This document shows, piece by piece, positions 36,812 to 46,600 of a DNA stretch of 64,000 bases. Under the pieces are notes generated by a model. The model saw only the letters and a list, made by a program, of their open reading frames with translations. It did no database searches and was not told the DNA's origin. Where the stretch lies: assembly GCF_001025155.1 (NCBI RefSeq), contig NZ_AP012322.1, positions 248,001 to 312,000 on the forward strand, read 5' to 3'. The stretch is from Bifidobacterium angulatum DSM 20098 = JCM 7096 (GTDB taxonomy: Bacteria > Actinomycetota > Actinomycetes > Actinomycetales > Bifidobacteriaceae). Made by a program: the position numbers and the translations under genes. How positions within the stretch are numbered: the first letter of the stretch is position 1; each line of letters starts with the position of its first letter.

Positions 36812-38326
36812 ATGGCAATGGAAAACCCATTTGAAGGTAAGGAAATCTGGTTCGGCGTCGGCTCCCAGGACCTGTACGGTGAGGAAGCGCTGCGCCAGGT
36901 GGCCCAGCAGACCGGCGAAATGGTCGACTTCCTGAACAACACTGGCAAGATCCCGGCCAAGATCGTGCTCAAGCCCACCCTGAAGTCCTCCGACGGCGTC
37001 AAGGCCTTCATGACCGAAGCCTCCGCCAACCCGAACGTCATCGGCGTAATCACCTGGTGCCACACCTTCTCCCCGGCCAAGATGTGGATCCGCGGTCTCG
37101 AAGTGCTGACCAAGCCGCTGCTGCAGCTGGCCACCCAGCATCACAAGGAGATTCCGTGGGAGACCATCGACATGGACTTCATGAACCTGAACCAGGCCGC
37201 ACACGGCGACCGTGAGTTCGGCTACATCGTCTCCCGCCTTGGCATTCCGCGCAAGATCGTCGTCGGCCACTACACCGATCCGGAAGTCGCCGAGAAGGTC
37301 GGCACCTGGGCTCGCGCCTGCGCCGGCTGGGACGCCTCCCAGAACATGAAGGTCATGCGTTGGGGCGACAACATGCGTAACGTCGCCGTCACCGAAGGCG
37401 ACAAGACCGAGGCCGAGCGCGTGTTCGGCGCCTCCATCAACACCTGGGCCGTCAACGAACTCGTCGCCGCATACGACAAGGTCAAGGACGATCAGGTCAA
37501 GGCTCTCATCGAGGACTACAAGGCCAAGTACGACGTTGCCCCCGAGCTGCTGGACTCCCGCTACGATGAGCTGTTCATCGCAGCCAAGGAGGAAGCGGCC
37601 ATGGTCAACATGATGCGTGAGAACGGTTGCACCGCCGCCGTCGACAACTTCGAGGATCTGGGCGCCCTGCCGCAGCTGCCGGGTGTCGGCCCGCAGCGCT
37701 TCCCGTCCGAGTACGGCTGGGGCTTCTCCGCAGAAGGCGACTGGAAGACCTCCGTGCTGGTGCGCATCGGTGCCGTGATGGGCTACGGCCTTGAGGGTGG
37801 CGCCTCCCTGATGGAGGACTACTCCTACAACTTCGAGCCGGGCAACGAGCTCGACATGGGCTCCCACATGCTTGAGGTCTCCCCGGCCATCGGCACCATC
37901 GAGAAGCCGAAGCTGGCCATCTACCCGCTGGGCATCGGCGGCAAGTCCGACCCGGTTCGTCTGGTGTTCTCCGGCAAGCCGACCGACGCCGTGGTGGTCT
38001 CCATGGCCGATGAGCGCGAACGCTTCCGTCTGCTCATGGACGAAGTCACCGTCGTTGAGCCGCAGGGCTCCCTCAAGGAGCTGCCGTGCGCTCGCGCCGT
38101 GTGGAAGCCGAAGCCGGATCTGAAGACCGCCGTGCAGTGCTGGATCACCGCTGGTGGCTCTCACCACACCTGCATGACCACGTCCGTTGGCCGTGAGGCT
38201 TGGGAAGACTTCGCCCGCATCGCCGGTGTCGAACTCGCCGTGATCGACGAGAACACCACCGCTCGCCAGTTCGAGAAGGAGCTGGAGATCAGCGAGATGT
38301 ACCATCGTCTCAACAACCGTCACTGA
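36812..38326 (+). CDS. araA: L-arabinose isomerase
   Basis: The 504-residue enzyme isomerises L-arabinose to L-ribulose, the first step of the pathway. The protein opens ENPFEGKEIWFGVGSQDLYGEEAL, as AraA proteins do. Other signatures are GVITWCHTFSPAKMWIRGLE, MDFMNLNQAAHGDREFGYI, metal-site glutamates and histidines around EYGWGFSAEGDWKT, MEDYSYNF and GSHMLEVSPAI, and TAGGSHHTCMTTSV. The start has AAGGAAA. It closes the operon and is followed by three hairpins. Confidence 0.97.
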   Translation: MAMENPFEGKEIWFGVGSQDLYGEEALRQVAQQTGEMVDFLNNTGKIPAKIVLKPTLKSSDGVKAFMTEASANPNVIGVITWCHTFSPAKMWIRGLEVLTKPLLQLATQHHKEIPWETIDMDFMNLNQAAHGDREFGYIVSRLGIPRKIVVGHYTDPEVAEKVGTWARACAGWDASQNMKVMRWGDNMRNVAVTEGDKTEAERVFGASINTWAVNELVAAYDKVKDDQVKALIEDYKAKYDVAPELLDSRYDELFIAAKEEAAMVNMMRENGCTAAVDNFEDLGALPQLPGVGPQRFPSEYGWGFSAEGDWKTSVLVRIGAVMGYGLEGGASLMEDYSYNFEPGNELDMGSHMLEVSPAIGTIEKPKLAIYPLGIGGKSDPVRLVFSGKPTDAVVVSMADERERFRLLMDEVTVVEPQGSLKELPCARAVWKPKPDLKTAVQCWITAGGSHHTCMTTSVGREAWEDFARIAGVELAVIDENTTARQFEKELEISEMYHRLNNRH

Positions 38327-38345
38327 GATCATGGCGTGATAGCGG

Positions 38346-38399
38346 CGCGGTAGATTATCAGACGCATCATCCTTCGTGCGTCGTTGCCCATCTACCGCG
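38346..38399 (+). terminator. First hairpin after araA
   Basis: An outer stem CGCGGTAGAT/ATCTACCGCG encloses an inner stem GACGCA/TGCGTC, together a two-tier hairpin 20 nt past the stop. Confidence 0.65.
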
Positions 38400-38443
38400 T
38401 TTGCTTTCACGGCAGTCAGTGCCGTTCACTGAACGGTGACGGC

Positions 38444-38468
38444 CGGGAGAATGCGCAACATTCTCCCG
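38444..38468 (+). terminator. Second hairpin after araA
   Basis: A perfect 10-bp stem CGGGAGAATG/CATTCTCCCG with a 5-nt loop. Confidence 0.6.
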
Positions 38469-38519
38469 ACATTGATGGGGATCTTCTCCTTATATTCCAT
38501 CCATCATCCATATCCCCAT

Positions 38520-38563
38520 CGCATAAGGCGCATCCGGAATCCTCTCTGGATGCGCCTTATGCG
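38520..38563. terminator. Third hairpin after araA
   Basis: A perfect 16-bp stem (CGCATAAGGCGCATCC and complement) with a 12-nt loop. With the two preceding hairpins it insulates the arabinose operon from the EPS locus. No long T run follows it. Confidence 0.65.
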
Positions 38564-38727
38564 TTATCGTCACATGCTTTGCAATCGCCGGAGGCGCTCG
38601 CGGGGGACGAATCGAATTGGAACGAACCGTGGCTGGACAGGGGACTGGAACAGGCGGTTCGGCTCTGCGATGGGTAGACTGTTACCGATACCGTCATGCA
38701 ATGCAACTGTGAGGATTGGTGCGCGAT

Positions 38728-39315
38728 ATGCTCATTTTGTTCGTCTGTACAGGCAATATCTGCAGGTCCCCCATGGGCGAATTGCTGCTGGGGAGGTATT
38801 TGTCAGGCACCACCATCAGCGTAGCTAGTGCAGGCACACGAGGACTTACACGCCACGAGATGGACCGATACAGTGCCAGACTCATGCGCAGCGTAGACAT
38901 CGAACCCAGCGGATTCCGTTCACGTCGCCTTACCAAAGCCATGGCGGAGGAAGCGGATCTGATACTCTGCTTCGAAAAGAATCAGCGCAAAGACATCGTC
39001 ACACTGGCACCGAACGCCGTCCGTTACACGTTCCTGGTGGATGATTTCGCCAACATGTGCCAATATTGCGCTCAGCAGGGCCTGGTCGAGGGGCTCACCG
39101 TTCAGGAACGCTTGGAATCGGTCGTCAGAGCATCCACAATCATTCGACCAATGCTTCCCAAAACCAAGGATATCGAAGACCCATTGGGCAAACCGTTCGC
39201 AACGTTCGTGAAAGTGGCCAACGAACTCAACCGCGACCTGTGCGCCATACTGAACGCGTTGAAAAAACGGCGTCAAGTGGATTCCGCTCCGGTGCGGCAG
39301 CAGATTGTGCAGTGA
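38728..39315 (+). CDS. Low-molecular-weight protein tyrosine phosphatase (Wzb type)
   Basis: The 195-residue protein is a cysteine-based phosphatase. The phosphate loop is VCTGNICRSP, with C7 nucleophile and R13, and the general acid is probably the Asp of IEDPLGKPF near the C-terminus. In EPS and capsule loci such enzymes dephosphorylate the BY-kinase chain-length regulator; a Wzz/BY-kinase gene lies at the other end of this locus, which fits. The ATG opens MLILFVC; a GTG or TTG nine to twelve nt upstream is closer to the GAGGA site and cannot be excluded. It marks the left end of the EPS locus. Confidence 0.85.
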   Translation: MLILFVCTGNICRSPMGELLLGRYLSGTTISVASAGTRGLTRHEMDRYSARLMRSVDIEPSGFRSRRLTKAMAEEADLILCFEKNQRKDIVTLAPNAVRYTFLVDDFANMCQYCAQQGLVEGLTVQERLESVVRASTIIRPMLPKTKDIEDPLGKPFATFVKVANELNRDLCAILNALKKRRQVDSAPVRQQIVQ

Positions 39316-39442
39316 ACTATCGTATCCATCGCGTAGAAAACGTGAGAATCCGTCAGTATGAGTGCTGCTACGGGCAAGCGTCTGCAACGATGGCAAGCCG
39401 AGTGCAACAATGGGATGCCATCGAAGGGTGAAGCGCAACTGC

Positions 39443-40618
39443 ATGACGAACGATACGAATCACGATACTGGCAACGGCATCCGTAACGACTGTGCGAATC
39501 GTGCGCAGCACGATATGCCGGCGACATACGCATCCTCCGACGCAATACCGCCCGACATGCACAATACACGAGGCGTGCAAGGCATGGTGGGTCGTCTCGC
39601 AGAATCCCATAGATTCATCATCATGCTGCGCACAATCATGGCGATAACGCTCATCGCCATGGTGCTGCGTATGATTCCAGGCGGCTTCGGCGGCAGAAAA
39701 TACGTTCCCATCGTTGTGGCACTCATGCCGTGGTTCATTATCCCCACTGCTGCCGTTGCCATCATCGCATTCGCCATACGCCAGCGTGCGCTCGCCGTTA
39801 TATGTGTTGTCTGCATTATGGTGCAGGTGTGCTGGCACTGGGGGTTCATAGTGCCGACCGACAGATTGTCGGTACGCGCGCGTCTCGCGGTTACGCAAAG
39901 CGAATTGGACACGACTGATCGTTATGCGCGAATCATGACGTTGAATGCGAAGGAAGGCGCTGCGGATGCCGACCATATTGTGCGGATGGTTCGTGATGAG
40001 CATGTAGAGGTGCTGGCATTGCAGGAGGTGTCGCATGGACTGGTGCAACGGTTGCGTGATGCCGGCTTGGAAGCGACGTTGCCTTATTCGAACGTGGCGA
40101 AGTGGTCGGCGCATGACAACGGTGGCGTGAACGCGCTGTGGAGCGCGGCTCCTATGAGCGACACTACGGGGGATCTCATTCCCATCGAGTCCTCCAGTAT
40201 TCCGGCGTCCAGCATTGATTTTGGTGGAGTGGCCGTGCGATTCGGTTCGGTGCATCCATTTTCGCCCCGCCCGAGCAACCAAGGGTTATGGAGCAAAGGG
40301 TTAAGCGCCATTGGGCAGTTACAGGGGAGCAAAGGCAAGTATGTGCTGATGGGGGATTTCAACGCCATATGGGATCATGCCAGTTTCCGGTATCTGCTTG
40401 GGGCGCGCTTCCTGGATTCGGGCGAACGCGCCGGAAGCGGATTCCATATGACCTACCCGTCGAATGTGAAGCTGCTGGGCGTCATTCCGATGCCTGCCTG
40501 TTCCGAGATCGATCATATCGTGCACGATCGCGGTGTTATCGTAGGCGATCTTGAGGCGCGTGCGGTTGCCGGTTCCGATCATAAAGCGCTGCTGGGGACT
40601 ATGGAGATCACCGGCTGA
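39443..40618 (+). CDS. Endonuclease/exonuclease/phosphatase-family membrane protein (EPS-locus paralogue)
   Basis: The 391-residue protein has the same plan as the gene at 2167: about 60 polar residues, three hydrophobic segments (FIIMLRTIMAITLIAMVLRM, IVVALMPWFIIPTAAVAIIAF, LAVICVVCIMVQVCWHWG) and then an EEP domain. Domain motifs are RIMTLNAKEGAAD, LALQEVSHGLVQRL with the metal-binding Glu, VLMGDFNAIWDHASF, CSEIDHIVHD and SDHKALLG. The domain would lie outside the membrane. EEP proteins hydrolyse phosphodiesters; a role in trimming lipid-linked or polymer phosphates during EPS assembly is speculation. Start supported by an AAGGG-containing sequence. Confidence 0.7.
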   Translation: MTNDTNHDTGNGIRNDCANRAQHDMPATYASSDAIPPDMHNTRGVQGMVGRLAESHRFIIMLRTIMAITLIAMVLRMIPGGFGGRKYVPIVVALMPWFIIPTAAVAIIAFAIRQRALAVICVVCIMVQVCWHWGFIVPTDRLSVRARLAVTQSELDTTDRYARIMTLNAKEGAADADHIVRMVRDEHVEVLALQEVSHGLVQRLRDAGLEATLPYSNVAKWSAHDNGGVNALWSAAPMSDTTGDLIPIESSSIPASSIDFGGVAVRFGSVHPFSPRPSNQGLWSKGLSAIGQLQGSKGKYVLMGDFNAIWDHASFRYLLGARFLDSGERAGSGFHMTYPSNVKLLGVIPMPACSEIDHIVHDRGVIVGDLEARAVAGSDHKALLGTMEITG

Positions 40619-40734
40619 ACAAGCTCCAAAAGTGCGGCAATCGTAAGGCTTTCCTCCTATGTAATGCCAGCATGGGCGAGCAACGGCACTCGCTTGGCCA
40701 TGTCCATATGACGATGGGGTACACCCCCGTCCGG

Positions 40735-40763
40735 TTGATAACGTATTCATCGATGATTAGACT
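40735..40763 (+). promoter_or_regulatory. Candidate promoter of the priming sugar transferase gene
   Basis: TTGATA and TAGACT are separated by exactly 17 bp and end 48 nt before the start codon. Confidence 0.55.
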
Positions 40764-40811
40764 TTCCTTAGTTGACTTTGCTTACAAGAGCATTGCCGGA
40801 TGAGGGAAAAG

Positions 40812-42338
40812 ATGGAAGAGAACGACAAAGCAAGACTAGGGCAGGCGACTCAACATCGATTGTTGAGCGTGGCCTATTGGCGATTCTCCGTCAACATGTC
40901 GCTGACGGTGCTTGATATGACGATGCTCATCGTTGCGTCCGCCACGGTGCTTGCGTTGCGCCATGAAACCGACATATATTCCTTTCGTTTTGGGATTCCC
41001 ATGGATCTGTCGGCGTATCTGCTGATTTGTGCGGTACTCTGGGCGGTTTGTCTGCATGGCGTCGGCGTGTACCACCGCCATGTGATGGGCGATGGCTACC
41101 AGCTCAATGCGTTACTCATCAAAGGCGCCGTAATCGCAGTCATGGTGACATGCGCCTTCGATTTCATCATGCGCATCGGCATGTCGTTGACGGCTATTGT
41201 GCTGTCGTTCGTATTCGGCCTGCTGCTCACCATGGTGGAGCGTTTCTTCATGCGACTGCTCATCACGCAGGGGCGTCGGAAAGGACGATATTCCTATTCC
41301 ACTGTGGTTGTCGGGTCGCAGGAAGGCATTACGCGCGCGCTCGCGTTCCTCGGGCAGAAGCAGCAGCTGAACTATCGGCCGGTGGCAGTATGCCCGATAC
41401 GGCTTGATCCCGCAACGGGGCTGGTCGAGGCCGATACGAATATCGAAGGGCTGGACAAGCAAATCAATGACGTTCTCGGCTTGAGCATTCCGATCATGAC
41501 CTATGGCGATGATTTTGCCGAACACGCCGTCAGCCTGCATGCGCAGACGGTGATGGTCACCGATGTGATGCAACGGTTCTCCGATAATTTCAACACTTTT
41601 GCCTTGAGGGCCGAATCCATGAATCTGGAGATCGCCTTGGTCACCTCCGCTGCCGATGTGAGCGGGCACGAGACGCAGGTGCGCGTGATCCAAGGCACCA
41701 CGGTGATGACGATCTGCCTGCCGCAGTATTCGCCTGCGGCCATGCTGCAGAAGCGTGTGTTCGACATTGTGGTGTCGGCGTTGGCGATTGTGATCTCATC
41801 GCCGATCATGGTGCTGGTGGCGATCGCCATCAAGCTTGAGGATCATGGGCCGGCTCTGTATACGCAGGAACGTATTGGCTTGCGTGGCAAACCGTTCAAG
41901 ATCCATAAGTTCCGCTCGATGTACGTGGATGCCGATGCCAAATTGGCGGAGGTGGCCGCCGTGAATGGTCAGGAGCTGGGTGCGTGTGTGAAGATCAAGA
42001 ACGATCCTCGTGTTACCAAGGTCGGTCGGTTCATTCGCAAGACGAGTCTTGACGAGTTGCCGCAGTTCTTCGATTCGTTCATCGGCACGATGAGCGTGGT
42101 CGGTCCGCGCCCGCAGCGCCAATTCGAAGTGGACGGTTACGACCAGGTCTATGCCACCCGTCTGCTGGTCAAGCCGGGGATCACCGGGCCATGGCAGGTT
42201 TCCGGCCGCAACGATCTGAGCGAGGCCGAAAGCCGTCAGCTGGACGTGGGCTATGTGCAAAGCTGGTCGGTGATGGGGGATATCGTCTATATCTTCCGCA
42301 CGGTCGGTACGATGATCAATCCCAGCGGTGCCTACTGA
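40812..42338 (+). CDS. Polyprenyl-phosphate sugar-1-phosphate transferase (EPS priming enzyme)
   Basis: The 508-residue protein starts EPS repeat-unit synthesis by transferring a sugar phosphate, probably galactose or glucose, to undecaprenyl phosphate. Four or five N-terminal transmembrane segments lead to a Rossmann-like CoA-binding-type region ([17 protein letters not shown]). The catalytic C-terminal domain follows one more membrane segment ([20 protein letters not shown]) and contains [33 protein letters not shown] and [13 protein letters not shown]. The ATG preceded by GAGGGA was chosen; another ATG 12 nt upstream is possible. Confidence 0.9.
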   Translation: MEENDKARLGQATQHRLLSVAYWRFSVNMSLTVLDMTMLIVASATVLALRHETDIYSFRFGIPMDLSAYLLICAVLWAVCLHGVGVYHRHVMGDGYQLNALLIKGAVIAVMVTCAFDFIMRIGMSLTAIVLSFVFGLLLTMVERFFMRLLITQGRRKGRYSYSTVVVGSQEGITRALAFLGQKQQLNYRPVAVCPIRLDPATGLVEADTNIEGLDKQINDVLGLSIPIMTYGDDFAEHAVSLHAQTVMVTDVMQRFSDNFNTFALRAESMNLEIALVTSAADVSGHETQVRVIQGTTVMTICLPQYSPAAMLQKRVFDIVVSALAIVISSPIMVLVAIAIKLEDHGPALYTQERIGLRGKPFKIHKFRSMYVDADAKLAEVAAVNGQELGACVKIKNDPRVTKVGRFIRKTSLDELPQFFDSFIGTMSVVGPRPQRQFEVDGYDQVYATRLLVKPGITGPWQVSGRNDLSEAESRQLDVGYVQSWSVMGDIVYIFRTVGTMINPSGAY

Positions 42339-42376
42339 TCGGGCGGTGTCAGATGATGAAAAACGAGGAGGTTCCT

Positions 42377-43195
42377 ATGCAGTCAGTTCAGGTTGAATCC
42401 CACAAGGATATATGCATAGCAGTGGCCACCCATAAGGCGTATAGGATGCCTGAGGATTCCATGTATCTGCCGCTACAGGTAGGGAAGGCACTGCACCCGG
42501 ATGTCGACTTGGGATTCGCCTGTGACAATACTGGCGACAACATCTCCGATAGGAACGCGTACTACTCGGAGCTCACCGGCCTGTACTGGCTATGGAAGAA
42601 TTGCGATGCCGAGTATAAGGGTCTGGTGCATTATCGGAGGCATTTCGCCACGTTGAATAAGACAATGAGATCGTCCAGCGATCGTTTCGAACGGATCGCC
42701 ACTCGGAAGGATATCGAGGAACTGCTCAACAGAACCGATATCATCGTGCCGCGGCGACGCAACTATTACATCGAGACGGTGTATTCGCATTACAGTCACA
42801 CCTTCGACGGCAGGCAATTCGACGAAACGTTGAAACTGCTTCAGGAGCAATGCCCCGAATATGTTCCGGCGTTCGAACATTTGATGCAGTCGAAGAAGGC
42901 GCATATCTTCAATATGTTCGTGATGACGCGTGAGCGCTTTGACGAGTATTGCACCTGGATGTTCCCGATCATCGAGGAGCTGACCAAGCGTATTCCGCCC
43001 GAATTCTATGACGCCTTCGGTGCGCGATACCCCGGGCGCGTGAGCGAGCGTCTGCTGGATGTCTGGTTGGGCACCAAAGGGTACGACTATGCGGAAATGC
43101 CGGTGACCAGCCCGGAGCCGGTGGACTGGTGGAGAAAAGGAACCGGCTTCCTGATGGCCAAGTTCGGCGGCAGGAAGTATGAGAAGAGCTTTTAA
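42377..43195 (+). CDS. DUF4422-family polysaccharide synthesis protein
   Basis: The 272-residue protein belongs to DUF4422, found almost only in capsule, LPS and EPS clusters and regarded as a glycosyltransferase. Landmarks are DICIAVATHKAYRMP, the acidic PDVDLGFACDNTGDNI, NAYYSELTGLYWLWKN and GLVHYRRHF. The GAGGAGG sequence 5 nt upstream decides the start at MQSVQ rather than at the ATG 24 nt before. Linkage and donor sugar are not predictable. Confidence 0.85.
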   Translation: MQSVQVESHKDICIAVATHKAYRMPEDSMYLPLQVGKALHPDVDLGFACDNTGDNISDRNAYYSELTGLYWLWKNCDAEYKGLVHYRRHFATLNKTMRSSSDRFERIATRKDIEELLNRTDIIVPRRRNYYIETVYSHYSHTFDGRQFDETLKLLQEQCPEYVPAFEHLMQSKKAHIFNMFVMTRERFDEYCTWMFPIIEELTKRIPPEFYDAFGARYPGRVSERLLDVWLGTKGYDYAEMPVTSPEPVDWWRKGTGFLMAKFGGRKYEKSF

Positions 43196-43387
43196 GATTC
43201 GTTGTGCTTCAGCGTGGGGCATATAGATTGATGTTTGAGTTCGGATAAGCGTTGTATGCCGTGGTTTCCTGCCAATTTTGACAGCGTTCGCATGACAATG
43301 TGCAGTTGAGTGGCATGGTGCTTATCTGATGTTCTTTCACAGTGTTGTGCGTACGATTTCAGTTGCTTTATCTCATTAAAAAACTGT
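43196..43387. other. Low-GC non-coding stretch after DUF4422 gene
   Basis: About 190 bp with no supported gene, markedly AT-richer than its neighbours. No terminator-like hairpin was found in it. It leads into the left copy of the flanking repeat. Confidence 0.5.
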
Positions 43388-43543
43388 TGTAGTCCTTGTG
43401 GCCGTTGGTTTATGCGCCGCGCTTCTGTCAAAAGGCGTCGATTTGTGAACGGTGTGCTTGATGGAACGGTGAAAACGTTGGCGTTTATTGGCGCATTTTA
43501 TGATATTTTAAAAGGAACGTGCTCCAGAAGAGAACGTTGTCAA
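43388..43543 (+). repeat. Flanking direct repeat, left copy
   Basis: This 156-bp segment aligns without gaps to 62152-62307 in the same orientation. The first 105 bp are about four-fifths identical, including exact runs such as GCCGCGCTTCTG, TTGATGGAACG and TGAAAACGTTGGCGTTT; a middle of about 35 bp has diverged; the last 13-15 bp (AGAAGAGAACGTT) match again. It precedes the first amylase gene. Confidence 0.8.
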
Positions 43544-43648
43544 AGGAGATTGGCCAAGCGTAGCCAGGTAATGTGCGTTGTGTGGGAGGAGCGATAGACC
43601 CGAACGTGCGGCGTATGCCAGGCCTGTGGCCACTGATAAGGAGTGCCA

Positions 43649-46600
43649 ATGAAGGCTAGTGGATACTCCCCGAGTGAAGGCGGATCGCAGCATTCGCCCC
43701 AGAGTGGGAACCGTTCACCATTCAGGAAGAGAGTGGTCTGGAAGAAGCTGGCGGCAGGTGCGGTTGCGTTTGCCACGGCGTTCGGCGGTATGGGGCTTGT
43801 GTCCTCCACCGCTTCCGCTTCCACCGACCGAGACAGCTATACGGACACTGTGGAGAACTCCACATTCGAAACGGCCCGTGAGAAGTACGGTCTGACCAAG
43901 CATATGAAGAACGGCGCCATCCTGCACGCATGGATGTGGTCGTTCAAGAACATCACGGCGAACATGGAAGCCATCGCCAAGGCCGGCTACACTTCCGTGC
44001 AGACCGAGCCGATGAGCAAGATCAAGTATGTTCCGGCCAATGGCAAGAAGTTCGACGAGAACTGGTATTACGTGTACCAGCCGTCGAACACCAGCATCGG
44101 CAACTTTGTGGTCGGCACTGAAGACGATCTCAAAGAGATGACCGACACCGCCCACAAGTACGGTGTGCGTGTGATCGTCGACGTGGTGGCCAACCACTTC
44201 ACCTCCGACTGGAGCGCCATCGATTCCGATTGGCAGAACAAGGACTATTTCCATTCCCGCTCCAACTGCGGTGGTGCCAACGGCGACAACATCAATTACA
44301 GCTCCCGTCGTGACGTCACGCAGTGCCACCTGCTCGGTTTGTGGGATCTGAATACGCAGAACCAGACCGTGGCCGACCGTATGCAGTCCTTCCTGAAGAC
44401 CGCCGTCGCCGATGGCGTCGACGGCTTCCGCTTCGATGCCGCCAAGCACGTGGAGCTGCCGACCGAGAAGTTCGACAACAAGACCTCCAACTATTGGAAC
44501 ACCATTCTGCAGAACGGCGCGCAGTTCCAGTACGGCGAGGTGCTGCAGGGCGATTCCGGCCTGGACTACAAGGCATACGCCAACCTATTCAAAGACAACT
44601 CCTCCGATGGCGGCGGCAACACCGCCTCCAACTACGGTGGCACGATTCGTGCGGCCATCCAGTCCGAGAACCTGACCACGAAGATGGTGCAGAACATCGA
44701 TACCGGTGGCGCAAACGAGGATCAGCTGGTCACCTGGGTCGAATCACACGATAACTATGCCAACAAGGAACAGACCGGTTCCGATGGCGTGAAGAAGGGT
44801 GTCTCCACCGAGCTCACCGATTACCAGATCATGATGGGCTGGGCCATTGTCGGCTCCCGCAAGGCCGGCGCGCCGCTGTACTTCAACCGTCCGAAGGAAT
44901 CCGGCGGCAGGGACCAGAACGGCAACCTCAGGGCGCAGTTCGCGGAGAAATCCCAGCTGGGCGACACCGGTGACGACATGTGGAAGAACAAGTCCGTCGT
45001 AGCCGTCAACCACTTCCGCAACGCCATGGACGGCAAGTCCGAGCATCTGCAGAACTGCAGCGCCGACTCGAACAGCGACGCTGCCAAGAAGTGCGTCATG
45101 ATCGAGCGCTACACCAAGGATGGCGTGCAGAACGACGGCGTGGTCATCGCCAATATGGCCGGTGACCAGAACCTTGCCGGACTCGCCTCCAGCCTTGACG
45201 ACGGCACCTACACGGATGAGGTCAACGGCGGCAAGCTTGTGGTTCAGAGCGGCAAGATCGTCTCCGGCACCGCCAAGGGCGGCTCCGTGAGCGTCTTCTA
45301 CGCAAAGGGTCAGGCCGAGCCGAGCGTTTATGCCGACTCCGCATCTGCGGAATTCTCCTCCGAGAGCGTGAAGGTGACGCTGCACGCCCAGTATGCCGAC
45401 AACCTGAAGTACACCACTTCCGAAGGCAAGTCCGGCTCCTTCAAGGATGGCGAAAGCATTTCCGTCGGCAGCACCCTTGCCGAAAACGAGACCGTTACCG
45501 TTAAGGTGACCGGTACTGCAACCAAGGATGGCACGAAGGTCAAGAAAGGCGATCAATTGAGTGGCTCCGTCACCCTGAAGAAGGTGCCTGTCCAGGATCA
45601 GCATCTCGCCTCGCAGTATGGAACGAATAAGGTCGGCAATGGCGTGAAGAAGACCATCAACTTTACGGCCGGCAAGGGCGCGAGCCTGTCCGACTGGGAC
45701 AGCTCCATGCTGATTGCGCAGGGCGCCGCCAACGACGATCCTCGTGTGTACCGCTCGAACTCCATGTACGAGGTTCCGATCGACCTGTACGCGCTGTATG
45801 GCGCCTACGATAACGACAACCTCTACCTCATGTGGGAAATGACCAACGTGCAGGATGTGGTGGATCGTGGAGACGACTACCCGCTGAGCCAAGGCCACTT
45901 GTGGCAGACCCAGAACCTGCCGTTCCACATCGCCATCGATACCAAGGACGACAGCACCCGCGTGGGCAACAACGGCGGCCTGAAGACCGGCGGCTCCCTG
46001 TGGGCGTCCAACATCACCTGGGGCGGCAAGCAGAACGTCAATAAGGTCGTCACCATTTCCACCAACGGCTCCAACGGTCCGTGGGTGTACCAGGGTGACT
46101 CCGACGGTCTCGATTCCAATGCCGAGTATGGCCCGGCAGCCAATGCCAAGACCAATACCAAGAAGTCCGGCATCAAGTTCGGCTATGGCAATGGCATTTT
46201 GAGCGATAAGGTCATCGGCATCGACGGTGGCTGGGGCGATAGCAACGGCCGTGTAGTCGGCGATATGACTGCAGAGAACGAAAGCAAGACCAAGTGGGTC
46301 AACTTCAACGACAAGGGTCACGATTCCGCCGGCATGGACGATCATTACGAGATCGCCATCCCGTTGGATGAACTTGGCACTACTGCGGACCATATTGCCG
46401 CGAACGGCATTGGTATCGAACTGGCGGCTACCTTCGGCCTGTCCGCCATGGATTCCCTGCCGTACGATCTGGCCATGAACGACAATGCCGATTTGCCGGA
46501 CACCACCTCTCAGGTGAACAACTCCTTCGAGAAGTCCGACGAAGACATGTTCACCGTGCAGATGGCGAACATCGGCGGTACTGGGTCGCTCGTTGAAACC

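Noticed and set aside
35834-38410. A long reading frame (858 codons) on the minus strand opposite araB, araD and araA
   Set aside because: It is the mirror frame created by strong G/C bias at third codon positions of highly biased genes. Its composition is low complexity and it overlaps three well-supported genes.
43310-43597. A 95-codon frame across the left flanking repeat
   Set aside because: The right copy does not preserve the same full frame and changes do not favour third positions. Kept as a repeat, not as a gene.
44744-46393. A 549-codon frame opposite the first amylase
   Set aside because: Shadow of the GC-biased amylase coding sequence.
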